Assembly (NCBI RefSeq): GCF_927798115.1
Contig: NZ_CAKMMG010000001.1
Location: 868,001-932,000 of the forward strand
Direction: 5' to 3'
Source of the DNA: Paenibacillus auburnensis
GTDB taxonomy: Bacteria; Bacillota; Bacilli; Paenibacillales; Paenibacillaceae
Length of the DNA: 64,000 bases
Shown piece after piece: positions 17,643 through 27,600 of this stretch; position 1 is the stretch's first letter, and each line of letters starts with the position of its first letter. Made by a program: the position numbers and the translations under genes. The notes below the pieces were generated by a model that did not search any database, was not told the DNA's origin, and worked only from the letters and a program-made list of their open reading frames with translations.

Positions 17643-19430
17643 TTAAATTCCAATTAATATTTTATAGCTGAAAGGCTCCAATTGCACTTTAATGTTGCCC
17701 TCTGCCGAACTGACAGATTCGTTGTCCAGATAATCCTGCCAATTGCCCTCTAGTGGAAGAGACAGGGTAACAGGCTGTTCGGAAGCATTCATCCAGACAG
17801 TCAAATGGGTATTGCTATCCTTCCGCTCATAGACAAAGGAGCGTTCCTGCGGCTCCGCTTGCAGAAATCTGAAATCACCGGTGCGCAGAGCCGGATATTG
17901 CTTACGAAGCCGGATGAGTGCCTTATAGCAGTTTAACAGGTCCCGATCCTGCCGGTCTTCTTCCCAGATCATACATTTCCGGCAATCCGGATCACCCTCG
18001 CCTTCAAGGCCAATCTCGTCCCCATAATAAATACAAGGTGTACCGGTAAAGGTGAGCAGAAAAGCGATAGCCATCTTCAGTTTTCTTTTGTCGCCTTTCA
18101 GCTGGGTAAGAACACGGGGTGTGTCATGACTGGCCATCAGATTGAAAAGAACTTCATTGGCTTGCTGCGGATAGCGCATCAGCAGGCCGCTTATGTGGGA
18201 AGCAAAGGTTTCAGCATCCATCTCATCCGAGTTTAGATATTCGAGTAAGCGGTCGGACAACGGATAGTTCATTACGGAATCAAACTGGTCTCCGTGCAGC
18301 CAGCGCAGGGAATCATTCCATACTTCTCCGATAATAAAGGCTTCCGGATTAATCGCTTTGACCCGCCCGCGGAATTCCCTCCAGAAGACATGATCAATCT
18401 CACTGGCCACATCCAGACGCCATCCGTCTATGCCGACCTCCTTGAGCCAGTACTCAGCAATATCAAGTAAATATTCGCGGGTATCCGGATTGGCGGTATT
18501 CAGTTTTGGCATTTGTTCGAAAAATCCGAAAGTATCATAGTTTGGATTTCCTTCCCGTACTTTGACCGGAAACTCGTTAATATGGAACCAGTTCACATAT
18601 TCCGATTGCTCTCCGTGCTCAATCACATCCTTGAATTGGGGAGAATTAGCGCTCATATGGTTGAATACGGCATCAAGAACGATTCGGATCCCTTTGGAGT
18701 GTGCGTTCTCCACCAATTTTTTCAACAACTCCAAATCTCCGAAATGCGGATCGACTTGTTTATAATCCGTCGTGTCGTATTTATGATTGGTGGGGGCTTC
18801 AAAGATAGGGGTAAGATAAATAGCTGTAATCCCCAAGTCCTCCAAATAATCCAGACGGTCTATAATCCCTTGCAGATCACCGCCAAAAAAGCTCTCTCTT
18901 GTGGGTGTATCCCCCCATGGTGAGATATTCTCCGGATCATTACCGGGATCACCGTTTGCAAAACGGTCCGGCATGATCTGATAGAAGACAGCTGATTTTG
19001 CCCATTCAGGTGCCTGGAACAAATCAATCTCATGAATATATGGACGGTCATAGAAACCTGTAGGAGCCTCCGGCTCTTCGGAAAGGATGTCATTTTCGGT
19101 CATCCAAACGGTTTCGTCCCCGCTGTGAAAACGGAATCCGTAAGAGAAGCGCCGATGCTCCGGCCGTACCGCCGTCTGCCAATAATCAAAGAACCGGTCG
19201 GACGATACCTTTGTCATTTCGTGCTCGTCATGATAGGTTTCCCAGTCATATTTGTCCCCCGTAAGAGCAAAGACCCGATCTACATTCTGCTTCTTGGTCC
19301 GGACACGAAGATGGAAGGTATCCTTATCATACAGGTACGCCCAGTTGCTATGGGGTACATGGTGCAGGCAATCCAGCTGGATGTTTGTTTGAAGTCCTGC
19401 AGAGTTAATGGCTTGTTCATTTGAGATCAT
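17643..19430 (-). CDS. Neopullulanase/cyclomaltodextrinase-type alpha-glycosidase (GH13)
   Basis: The enzyme hydrolyses alpha-glucans such as maltodextrin, cyclodextrin and pullulan. The 595-residue protein begins with a CBM34-like beta domain (residues about 15-130), a hallmark of the GH13_20 subfamily, followed by the barrel: YQIMPDRFANGDPGND, GITAIYLTPIFEAPTNHKYDTTDY, VLDAVFNHMS, GWRLDVASEI with nucleophile Asp340, IIGEVW with acid/base Glu369, and MASHDTPR with Asp436. There is no signal peptide, so it acts on imported dextrins in the cytosol. GGAGGG precedes the ATG. It is a single gene convergent with the BNR-4 gene. The 122 bases before it hold no other feature. Confidence 0.92.
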   Translation of the reverse strand: MISNEQAINSAGLQTNIQLDCLHHVPHSNWAYLYDKDTFHLRVRTKKQNVDRVFALTGDKYDWETYHDEHEMTKVSSDRFFDYWQTAVRPEHRRFSYGFRFHSGDETVWMTENDILSEEPEAPTGFYDRPYIHEIDLFQAPEWAKSAVFYQIMPDRFANGDPGNDPENISPWGDTPTRESFFGGDLQGIIDRLDYLEDLGITAIYLTPIFEAPTNHKYDTTDYKQVDPHFGDLELLKKLVENAHSKGIRIVLDAVFNHMSANSPQFKDVIEHGEQSEYVNWFHINEFPVKVREGNPNYDTFGFFEQMPKLNTANPDTREYLLDIAEYWLKEVGIDGWRLDVASEIDHVFWREFRGRVKAINPEAFIIGEVWNDSLRWLHGDQFDSVMNYPLSDRLLEYLNSDEMDAETFASHISGLLMRYPQQANEVLFNLMASHDTPRVLTQLKGDKRKLKMAIAFLLTFTGTPCIYYGDEIGLEGEGDPDCRKCMIWEEDRQDRDLLNCYKALIRLRKQYPALRTGDFRFLQAEPQERSFVYERKDSNTHLTVWMNASEQPVTLSLPLEGNWQDYLDNESVSSAEGNIKVQLEPFSYKILIGI

Positions 19431-19552
19431 GTGTGTCCCTCCAAAGCGGCTAGTATTGGCAGATTTACTCGCTATTCATAAATATTAACAATTATTTGTA
19501 AACCAGCTTTATAAAAAATAAACATTTGGAAAACCCCCGTGCTACCCTGTTG

Positions 19553-20305
19553 TTATATTCTTGTTACCGGCCAGAACAAAACCTCCAATCGTTTCGTAAA
19601 GGTAAGGAGTGAAGGATCAGGATCATGCACAAGACCGAATACACGGGTTGCCGAATTGACATCAAGCTCAAGCTTGGCTTCCTGTAAGGGCCATGGCAGA
19701 TGGTGAATATCGCCGGTATACAGGCGGCCCTCCGAATCGGATGCATATAGGCAGTACCGCTCTGTCAGCCAGTGGACAAGACTTCCGGGCGCTGCATGAA
19801 AGCAATCAGATCCTTTAGAGTGATATTTTCCGCTGAATTCTGCCTGCCCGTGACCGGGAATTGGCCGTTTACTGCTGAATGTGAATTTCTCTCCATCGGT
19901 CTTACAGCTCATGTTTGCATACCGGTAAGGCAAATGAGCCAGTGAACGCGCTGACAAAACGGCTAACCGGCTGGATGCATCCAGATTTAAAAAGAATATA
20001 CCTGCTTTGCCGTTTTTAATGACGTAAGTGCGAATATTGAGTTCCAGAAAGCGGTGTACAAATGGAAGCCGGGGAAGACCTCTCAATCTCAGCGGATCCA
20101 TAAAAAAGGGAGAGACACTGATCCATGGAGTTCCTTCCCATAGCTGCAATTCCAAACCGGGCGGAATTAAGGATTTTAAACAAGAGCTGCTCACCGGCCA
20201 ATGGGCAAAGAGCAGGTCATTCCAGGTCTGCTTCATCAGCCAGGGTCCCTGGGGTAATGGAAAGGGGCGATGATGTGTATGCGCAAGAATTTCATGATTC
20301 TTCAA
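19553..20305 (-). CDS. YqjF-like DUF2071 protein
   Basis: A 250-residue protein of the DUF2071 (YqjF, acetoacetate-decarboxylase-like fold) family. Recognisable parts are the start HHRPFPLPQGPWLMKQTWNDLLFAHWPV, FLELNIRTYVIKNGKAGIFFLNLDAS and HWLTERYCLYASD, with a final WPVTRI. The function of the family is not known. The start is a TTG at 20305, supported by AGGAGG eight bases upstream on the minus strand (an in-frame ATG is lacking nearby). It is divergent from the Ku gene. Confidence 0.82.
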   Translation of the reverse strand: MKNHEILAHTHHRPFPLPQGPWLMKQTWNDLLFAHWPVSSSCLKSLIPPGLELQLWEGTPWISVSPFFMDPLRLRGLPRLPFVHRFLELNIRTYVIKNGKAGIFFLNLDASSRLAVLSARSLAHLPYRYANMSCKTDGEKFTFSSKRPIPGHGQAEFSGKYHSKGSDCFHAAPGSLVHWLTERYCLYASDSEGRLYTGDIHHLPWPLQEAKLELDVNSATRVFGLVHDPDPSLLTFTKRLEVLFWPVTRI

Positions 20306-20460
20306 AGATGGATCCTCCTTTAGCGTTTATCATCCTGCAGTGAATAGAATCAAGTTACCCTTCTTGCTTATCTTAAATCTCCGCTTACCTTCCTGTTGAT
20401 TGCATACCACGGTATAAGGTTAATAATTGGCATCCGCAAACGATGAAGGAGGATGCCATG

Positions 20461-21303
20461 ATGCAGGCCATTTGGAAAGGGGCTGTCAGCTTCGGCTTGG
20501 TCCATGTTCCCGTTAAAATGTATTCCTCTACTGAGGATAAGGATATTCCGCTCCGAATGCTCCACCGCGAGTATAAAGAACCGATTCAATATAGACGTAC
20601 CTGTCCCAAATGCGAAGAGGAGGTTCCCTGGAGCGATATTGTCAAAGGCTATGAATACAAAGAAGGACAATATGTTATTTTTGAGCAAGAGGAATTAGAG
20701 GATTTGGTTTCTGAAACCTCACGGGAAATCCGCATTATCGATTTTGTTGATTTATCCGAGATTGACCCGATCTATTTTCAAAAAACATACTATCTCTCAC
20801 CAGAGGAAACTGGCCGGCATGCATATATGCTGCTGGTGAATGCACTGGAATCGACCCAAAAAATCGGTGTTGCCCATGTAACGATACGGCAGAAAAGCAG
20901 CTTAGCTGCGGTAAGGGTGATAGATGGAGTACTCTCTCTGGTAACGATGTTCTATGCTGAGGAGTTCCGCGACAGATCTCAAATTCCTAACTTACCGGAT
21001 AAAGAAAAAGTAGACCGTAGGGAACTCGATATGGCAAAAATGCTTATAGAACACTTAACAGGCAATTTTGAACCTGAGAAATATAGAGATGAATATAAAG
21101 CGCGCTTGCGGAGAGCCATTGAGGATAAGATGGAAGGAAAGGAAGTAAAACCGGCCAGCGATGAGAAGACTGCCAATGTGCTCGATCTTATGGACGCTTT
21201 GCAGGCCAGCTTGAAGCAGCTGAAGCCGTTTGATGAGACGGATAAAGACAGCAAGCCGTCGAAGAGACGCACAGCAAACCGCACTAAACGCACGGGAGCT
21301 TAA
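20461..21303 (+). CDS. ku: Non-homologous end-joining protein Ku
   Basis: Bacterial Ku forms a homodimeric ring on DNA ends and recruits LigD for non-homologous end joining, which is important in dormant spores. The 280-residue protein shows the Ku core: MQAIWKGAVSFGLVHVPVKMY, RCLHR-like LRMLHREYKEPIQYRRTCPKC with the CPKC pair, PWSDIVKGYEY and YLSPEETGRHAYMLLVNAL. The lysine-rich C-terminal tail (KPSKRRTANRTKRTGA) fits DNA or LigD binding. The frame is open from 20443, but AAGGAGG at 20446-20452 places the start at 20461 (8 bases; 20458 is the alternative). No ligD is present in this window. Confidence 0.93.
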   Translation: MQAIWKGAVSFGLVHVPVKMYSSTEDKDIPLRMLHREYKEPIQYRRTCPKCEEEVPWSDIVKGYEYKEGQYVIFEQEELEDLVSETSREIRIIDFVDLSEIDPIYFQKTYYLSPEETGRHAYMLLVNALESTQKIGVAHVTIRQKSSLAAVRVIDGVLSLVTMFYAEEFRDRSQIPNLPDKEKVDRRELDMAKMLIEHLTGNFEPEKYRDEYKARLRRAIEDKMEGKEVKPASDEKTANVLDLMDALQASLKQLKPFDETDKDSKPSKRRTANRTKRTGA

Positions 21304-21323
21304 AGCACATAGAAAATTGTATT

Positions 21324-21365
21324 CTCCAAATCTTTCCTAAACATTAAGTTAGGAGAGATTTGGAG
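21324..21365. terminator. Bidirectional terminator between ku and the catalase gene
   Basis: CTCCAAATCTTTCCTAA pairs with TTAGGAGAGATTTGGAG (one mismatch) with an 8-base loop. It lies between convergent genes. Confidence 0.75.
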
Positions 21366-21392
21366 TTCTTGCATACATCATATTTACAACGC

Positions 21393-22247
21393 TCAGAAGT
21401 TCATGTCCTGCAGACCAGGACTATGCTCATTAGGCATCTCTGGCATAACAGGGACCGGGAAACCAGGAGGAGGCGGGACGACCTCCAGAGTGCCTTTATT
21501 CCGGCTAGGAGAAGTCCCTTGGAAGATTTCGGCCATCCTGGATGGATCCAGACTAAAATTGAACTGGGCATTATGATAGCCCATGTCTACATATTTGCGG
21601 CATTCCGGATATTTATTGATGTCATAGTTTGGAATCGGAAATATATTGCCCCAATTCACGCCAAGAGTCTCAAGCGCCTTTGCAAATGCGTTTTGGTGGG
21701 CATTATCGCGTACAATCAGGAAAGCCAGGGTTTCACGGAATGTTTTATTAGAGCTCATTTCATAAATCCTAGTCTTCTGAAGCACACCAGTCGATTCGAG
21801 GACAACATTATTCAAGAGGTCGCTGATCAGATTACCATGGCTATATACATAATTCCCCATCCAAGGATTACCCGCCGCATCTACAGGCAGTGAGCTTTGT
21901 GCACCCACAATGAAATGATGCGGATTCGCGTGCTTCACTGCTTCATCGAGAGGTGCACCATCTGAGCCTGCATTTCCGGCCTGCGCTTCACCGGAACCGT
22001 TTAGCAGCTGGTTAATGGTATGCTGTACCAGATCCACATGGGCAATCTCCTCTAAGAATACGCCGCGAAGCAAATCGCGAAACTGGGTTTCTTTCCCTCT
22101 GAAATTGCTGCTTTGGAAGAAATACTGCATCATCGTCCGCATTTCACCATAGTGGCCGCCCAGAATCTCCTGCAACACTTTGGCTGCTGCCGGATCTGGC
22201 TTATCGACTACGATCTCGTTAATCAATCCTTCTTTATAGAAATACAA
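21393..22247 (-). CDS. Manganese catalase, spore-coat (CotJC) relative
   Basis: A di-manganese catalase that dismutates hydrogen peroxide. The 284-residue four-helix protein carries the metal-ligand motifs GGHYGEMRTMMQYFFQ, LEEIAHVDLVQ (ExxH), VLESTGVLQ and RDNAHQNAFAKAL (second His). A longer ATG frame begins at 22289, but its first codons hold the ribosome site itself (AAGGAGG, 22256-22262); the TTG at 22247, eight bases after it, gives MYFYKEGLINEI, the usual beginning of this family. The C-terminal tail is rich in Pro and Met (PPPPGFPVPVMPEMP). Family members are found in spore coats or as mother-cell enzymes. Confidence 0.88.
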   Translation of the reverse strand: MYFYKEGLINEIVVDKPDPAAAKVLQEILGGHYGEMRTMMQYFFQSSNFRGKETQFRDLLRGVFLEEIAHVDLVQHTINQLLNGSGEAQAGNAGSDGAPLDEAVKHANPHHFIVGAQSSLPVDAAGNPWMGNYVYSHGNLISDLLNNVVLESTGVLQKTRIYEMSSNKTFRETLAFLIVRDNAHQNAFAKALETLGVNWGNIFPIPNYDINKYPECRKYVDMGYHNAQFNFSLDPSRMAEIFQGTSPSRNKGTLEVVPPPPGFPVPVMPEMPNEHSPGLQDMNF

Positions 22248-22360
22248 AAGAACATCCTCCTTGTATATCTGGTTTGAGTTTTTCCACAATAGTTTCCTCT
22301 GCAGCAGGAATGATTATGCACTTCTTTTAGGACATCGTTTTTTAAAATGACTGAATAAAT

Positions 22361-22386
22361 ACAGCCTTAAGAACCACAATAAGCAA
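22361..22386 (+). repeat. 26-base repeat, copy 1 (upstream of MFS gene)
   Basis: ACAGC-n2-TAAGAACCACAATAAGCAA occurs here, 32 bases before the MFS gene at 22418, and again at 41672-41697. The copies differ at 2 of 26 positions. No coding frame runs through it. Confidence 0.7.
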
Positions 22387-22417
22387 GGGTAGCAATAAAG
22401 AAGAAGGTGGTTCTTCG

Positions 22418-23698
22418 ATGAAAGGTAATAAAGGCGCATTAATCGCACTTGCTTCGATTCCGTTAATTATGACACTTGGCAATTCCATGTTATTACCTAT
22501 ACTGCCTCAAATATCTGAAGAGCTGGGTATTAGTGCTTTTAAAGTCAGTATGGTCATCACGGTTTATGGCCTTATCGCCATCCTGATGATTCCAATTGCC
22601 GGATATTTATCGGACCGCTTCGGGCGGAAAATCGTCATATTACCCAGTCTCATCTTAGCAGCCTTAGGGGGCGCAGTCTGTGTTGCGGCTGCTTGGTTTT
22701 TTTCAGGAGTAACGGCTTATTGGGTCATCCTTGGGGGACGTTTTCTCCAGGGGATTGGGGCAGCAGGCGCTTTTCCGATCGTTCTTCCTTTCGTAGGGGA
22801 TCTGTTCAAGGATGAAAAAGAGGTCAGTAAAGGATTAGGAATCATTGAAACCTCTAATACCTTCGGTAAAGTGCTAAGTCCGATTCTTGGCGCTTATTTA
22901 GGTATCGTGCTGTGGTATGCACCGTTTATTGCCATTCCGATCTTGTGTCTCATTTCATTTACGCTGGTTGTGTTTCTGGTAAAGAAACCAAAGTCAGAGG
23001 AAAAGGCTGAAGTTAAAAGCATCGGGCAATTTTTAACCGGCATTAAAGAAATCCTGCATGAAAAGGGCCGGTGGCTGTATGCGATCTTTGCGATTGGCGG
23101 AATATGTATGTTTGCAACCTTCGGAGTGTTGTTCTATTTATCCGAGACCTTAGAATCAGAGTATAACCTGCATGGAGCTTCTAAAGGATATGTGCTGGCC
23201 ATCCCCCTTGCATTGTTGTGTCTGGCTTCTTACGGAAGCGGGAAGATCATCGGGAAAAATAAGCTGTTAATGAAATGGCTTGGCTTCGGGGGAATGGTGC
23301 TGCTAACTGCGGCAATGCTCATTACAGTCTTTAGTCAAAATATATTTTTCATGGTAGGGTTCCTAAGTGTAGTTGGTATCGGGATTGGTGTGGTACTGCC
23401 TTGCATGGATGCTCTGATTACAGAGGGGATTGAGAAAGAGAACCGGGGAACGATCACCTCATTATACAGCAGCATGAGGTTTATCGGAGTTGCGCTAGGA
23501 CCTCCGGTCGTGTCGCTCCTGATGAACCGGGGGCATTGGGTCTTGTTCGGCACTATGGCAGCCGTAGGGGCGGTTGGAGGACTGCTGTCGTTATTCGCCG
23601 TAACTCCGAGCAAGGAGGAGAGCGATGGAGGAGACCATCCCAAAGAAAACAGCTTTGGACAAAAGAAAGGGTCTCTGTTCCGTCAGCGGGCGCGGTAG
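22418..23698 (+). CDS. MFS transporter (drug/H+ antiporter type)
   Basis: A 426-residue, about 12-span exporter. The loop 2-3 signature is GYLSDRFGRKIVILPS, and motif C-like GRFLQGIGAAGAFPIVLPFVGD lies in helices 4-5, both typical of proton-coupled efflux pumps in the bacterial drug-resistance branch of the superfamily. A cytosolic central loop (KKPKSEEKAEVKS) divides the two halves. The C-terminal 35 residues are hydrophilic and basic. The ribosome site AGAAGG and ATG at 22418 are clear. The substrate is not readable. The leader contains a 26-base repeat shared with the gene at 41728. Confidence 0.85.
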   Translation: MKGNKGALIALASIPLIMTLGNSMLLPILPQISEELGISAFKVSMVITVYGLIAILMIPIAGYLSDRFGRKIVILPSLILAALGGAVCVAAAWFFSGVTAYWVILGGRFLQGIGAAGAFPIVLPFVGDLFKDEKEVSKGLGIIETSNTFGKVLSPILGAYLGIVLWYAPFIAIPILCLISFTLVVFLVKKPKSEEKAEVKSIGQFLTGIKEILHEKGRWLYAIFAIGGICMFATFGVLFYLSETLESEYNLHGASKGYVLAIPLALLCLASYGSGKIIGKNKLLMKWLGFGGMVLLTAAMLITVFSQNIFFMVGFLSVVGIGIGVVLPCMDALITEGIEKENRGTITSLYSSMRFIGVALGPPVVSLLMNRGHWVLFGTMAAVGAVGGLLSLFAVTPSKEESDGGDHPKENSFGQKKGSLFRQRAR

Positions 23699-23737
23699 GT
23701 GGCTTTATGTGCAACAAATTTGATATCTGGAGTCAAA

Positions 23738-23788
23738 AAAAAGGGATGTCCTATTGGCCTTAAAATGGCTGTTTGGACATCCCTTTTT
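23738..23788. terminator. Bidirectional terminator
   Basis: A perfect 14-base stem AAAAAGGGATGTCC / GGACATCCCTTTTT with a 23-base loop separates convergent genes and supplies a T run on both strands. Confidence 0.9.
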
Positions 23789-23803
23789 AATTGTGCTGCC
23801 CAG

Positions 23804-24304
23804 TTACAGCGATAAAGCCTTATTCGCAGTTGTAACGTCATTGGAGAGCAGCTTGGGAAGATCATAAGACGGGTACAGGCCACGCTCCAGCATGAAATAA
23901 TAAATTTTACCGTGAAGCATAATGGCTGCGTTCAATTGCTTTTGCAAGGTTTCCCGAAGCTTCGGTGTAGCTGTTTCAGTAATTCCGATTGCATAGCTGC
24001 GCACTGCAGTCTTGGCGAAGCCCAAGAGCAGCCCGGAATAGAATCCGGTCATATCCGATTCTTTGGAGCTTTTCCGTGTACCCTGAGGTGCGAGCGGATA
24101 GTACTGCAGCAGCTCCTGTAAATTCGATTCTACAGCCTTAATGGTTTCTAAATAAAGGGCGTGCAGCTGAGGATCCTTCACATCATCATGCACCATCTTA
24201 AACAGCATAAGCTGATTGCTCTGGAAAGCGGTCAATTCGTGCAGTTCAAGCGTCTCATGCCAGGCTAAATGAGTAGACTGCGGTCGCGATTCATAAGTAT
24301 ACAA
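23804..24304 (-). CDS. CotF-family spore coat protein
   Basis: A 166-residue helical protein of the coat protein F family, a ferritin-like four-helix fold. Recognisable segments are LELHELTAFQSNQLMLFKM, SNLQELLQYYPLAPQG, GLLLGFAKTAVRSYAIGITETATPKLR and RGLYPSYDLPKLL. Such proteins are deposited in the spore coat under mother-cell control. The start is a TTG at 24304: AGGAGGG lies eight bases before it, whereas the ATG in between is out of frame. It converges on the MFS gene. Confidence 0.85.
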   Translation of the reverse strand: MYTYESRPQSTHLAWHETLELHELTAFQSNQLMLFKMVHDDVKDPQLHALYLETIKAVESNLQELLQYYPLAPQGTRKSSKESDMTGFYSGLLLGFAKTAVRSYAIGITETATPKLRETLQKQLNAAIMLHGKIYYFMLERGLYPSYDLPKLLSNDVTTANKALSL

Positions 24305-24669
24305 TCATAATCCCTCCTAAACGGTATGCGTTAGCCTATTCATGCAGGTGATGCAACGTGATTGAATGTGCCTCGCAAAAAAGTCGATTCTAGGTCTAAA
24401 ATGCGTTTTTTTGCGAAGAATTGACTACCATTATTTGATACACTTGTGCATATTTGGTGCCGGGACATAACCGAACGATTCTCTAAGATTCGTATAGGAG
24501 AAGCCTGCACAATATAGAGGATTCTATGAAAGGGGTGAACATCTCCATAAGAAGCCGAGAACTTTTGAAATAACATAAGGATTCGAGATGAGTTGTTTTG
24601 CTGGTTTCGTGATCAGAGTTTCCCCTGATTTCTAAATTGAATTTTAGATACGTAGGAGGAGTTAAGTAC
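24305..24669. other. 365-base leader region before the giant pectinase gene
   Basis: No gene is visible. CGCAAAAAA at 24374-24382 and TTTTTTGCG at 24407-24415 form an inverted repeat that could be a terminator or operator, and TTGACT occurs at 24421 without a well-spaced -10. The remainder could hold a long regulated leader for the gene at 24670. Confidence 0.4.
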
Positions 24670-27600
24670 ATGGGTAAAAAAGCTATTTCCATCAAGAAAC
24701 CGGTTCTTGCATTCATGATGTCATTTCTAATGGTAATTTCGCTTGTAGTTCCCCAAACTCCGGGATATGCAGAGACAGCGGACAGTCAGCCCGGCCGTCA
24801 GGCAGAGTATCTTAACCGCGGATTGGTTGCAGTCCTGCAAGGTAACGGCGTATTCCTCAGCTGGCGGTACTTGAATACGGACTCAGATGAAATCGCTTTC
24901 AACGTATATAAAAACGGATATAAAGTCAATGCGGCGCCGATAAGCGAAGCTACGAATTATGTGGACACGACAGGCGCAGACAGCTCACAGTACCAGATAT
25001 CCACCATCGTTGCCGGCAAGGAAGAAATGCAGCCGGAAGTCGTATCGGTGCTGCATAACAATTATTTGCCTATTCCGCTGGATAAACCGGCCGATGGCCG
25101 CACGAAAGACGGCGGCACGTATTCCTATTACGCCGGCGATGCCTCCGTCGGAGATTTGGATGGCGACGGCGATTATGAAATCGTTTTCTTATGGAGTCCG
25201 AGTAACTCCAAAGACAATTCTCAGGCCGGCTATACTGGTAATGTCTATATCGACGCTATTGAACTTGACGGGACGAGGCTCTGGAGAATAGACCTGGGTG
25301 TCAACATTCGCGCCGGAGCCCATTACACCCAGTTGATGGTGTATGATCTGGACGGAAACGGCAAAGCCGAAGTCGTCGTCAAGACGGCTGACGGCACAAA
25401 GGACGGCCAAGGTAAGGTAATTGGTGACGGCAGCAAGGATTACCGCAACGAAGGCGGGTACATCCTGACAGGTCCGGAATATCTCACCCTGTTCGACGGA
25501 CAAACGGGAGCGGCCGTTTCCTCTGTTGAATACGTACCGCCAAGAGGTGACGTTAGCGCATGGGGTGACGGATACGGGAACCGCGTAGACCGTTTCCTGG
25601 GCGGCATTGCCTACCTGGATGGCGTTAAGCCAAGCGTGATCATGGCACGCGGCTACTATACACGCACCGTGCTTGCGGCTTTTGACTATATTGGAGGCCA
25701 ACTAGTACAGCGTTGGACCTTCGACACTAACGAAGCCGGTGCTCAGTATCAGGCACAAGGTAATCATAATTTAAGTGTGCTCGATGTGGACTCCGACGGC
25801 AAAGATGAAATCATGTACGGCGCACTAGCGATTAACGACGACGGAAGCCTGATGTACAGCACCGGACTCGGCCACGGCGACGCGATGCACGCCGGCAAGC
25901 TCGACCCGAACCGGGACGGCTACCAGATTGTCAGTGTGCATGAGCATACAAATGCCGAATATGGGCTGGAGATGCGCGATGCCGCTACAGGAGAAATTAT
26001 CTGGGGACAATACACGGGGAAAGATACCGGACGGGGAATGTCGGCGGATATCGATCCGAATTATCCGGGATATGAATCCTGGGCGTCAAACATTGTGGAT
26101 GGACAAATGGACCCCTTAACCCGGGGATATGCCGCGAATGGGGAAGTCATTTACGAACAGAACGAGGTGCCGAAGACCGCCAATTTTGCGATCTGGTGGG
26201 ATGGGGATCTCCAGCGGGAGCTGTTCGACCATGAATGGAACAGCACCACAGCCAAAGGCATTCCTCTCGTTTACAAGTGGGATTACGAGAATAAGCAGCT
26301 GAAGGAAATTTTCCGCGCAACGGGAGCCTTGACGAATAACCACACCAAAGGTAATCCGGCGCTTCAGGCTGATATCCTGGGCGATTGGCGTGAGGAGCTT
26401 CTGCTCCGCAGCGAAGACAGCGCCGAATACAGACTCTATACAACAACAATACCTACAAGCTACCGTATTCCTACACTGATGCAGGATCCGGTATACCGGC
26501 TGGGCATAGCCTGGCAAAATGTCGGTTACAACCAGCCGCCGCACACCGGATTTTATCTCGGGACGGAAGCAACAGCATTTCCTAAAGCGAACTTGGCTCT
26601 TACCGGTGGACAAGAAGAACCGGAGCAGGTTTATCACTTTGACTTCGGTACTGAGACGTCCGCAGGGACAACCGCTGTGCAGGACAACGTCTATACCCAA
26701 GAGACCGGTTACGGCTTCGAGAATATAAGCGGAATTACGGTGGGCACAAATCATGTTACCCTGCCGGAAAACGCCAAATTCGCTGTTAACCTGCCTAATG
26801 CTAATTACAAGGTAACGCTGAAACTGGGCGATGATTCCCGGGGCTCAAACGTAGGCGTCAAATCTGAATTTGTTCAGAAACTGGCTGTGACCAACGTGAA
26901 TGCGGGAGCACCTCTCGAATATTCCTATGATGTTGCGCTGGTAGACGGCCAACTGGAGTTCATCTTCTCCGGCACAGCCATAGATGTGCAGGAACTTACC
27001 ATTGCGAAATACCCGGAGAAAACGCAAGGAAACGGGACAACGATTTATATGGCCGGCGATTCGACCATGCAGTCATACAGCAGTATGCAGGCTCCGCAAG
27101 AAGGCTGGGGCCAGCAATTCGGGCGGTATTTTGATAGTGGTGTAGTGATTCAGAATGATGCAATCGGCGGCAGAAGCAGCAAATCGTTTATGGTTGACGG
27201 CCGTCTGGACACGATCCTGCAGCAGATTAAGCCGGGCGACTATTTCTTTATTTCCTTCGGTCATAATGATGCCAGCATAGGCATTCCAGACCGCTATGCG
27301 TCACCGGCGGATTATAAAATGTACTTGACCCGTTATGTGAACGGAGCCAAACAGCGCGGCGCAACACCTGTGCTGCTCACTCCGGTAGGGCGCAGAGATT
27401 TCAATACGATTACCCAGGAGTTTAACGTCAGCTTTCCGGAATATGTAAAGGCCGCCAAAGAAGTGGCTGAAGAGCAGGGCGTGGCACTGGTTGATTTGAG
27501 CCAGTTAAGCATCGCGTATTACGATAAGATCGGATTAAGCGCGACGGAGAAAATTTTCCTGTACGCTAATCCCGGTGAGTATCCGAAGTACCCGAACGGC

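Noticed and set aside
25189..26754. Long minus-strand open frames (170 and 212 codons) inside the pectinase gene
   Set aside because: They mirror the high-GC third positions of the plus-strand gene and encode no recognisable domain.
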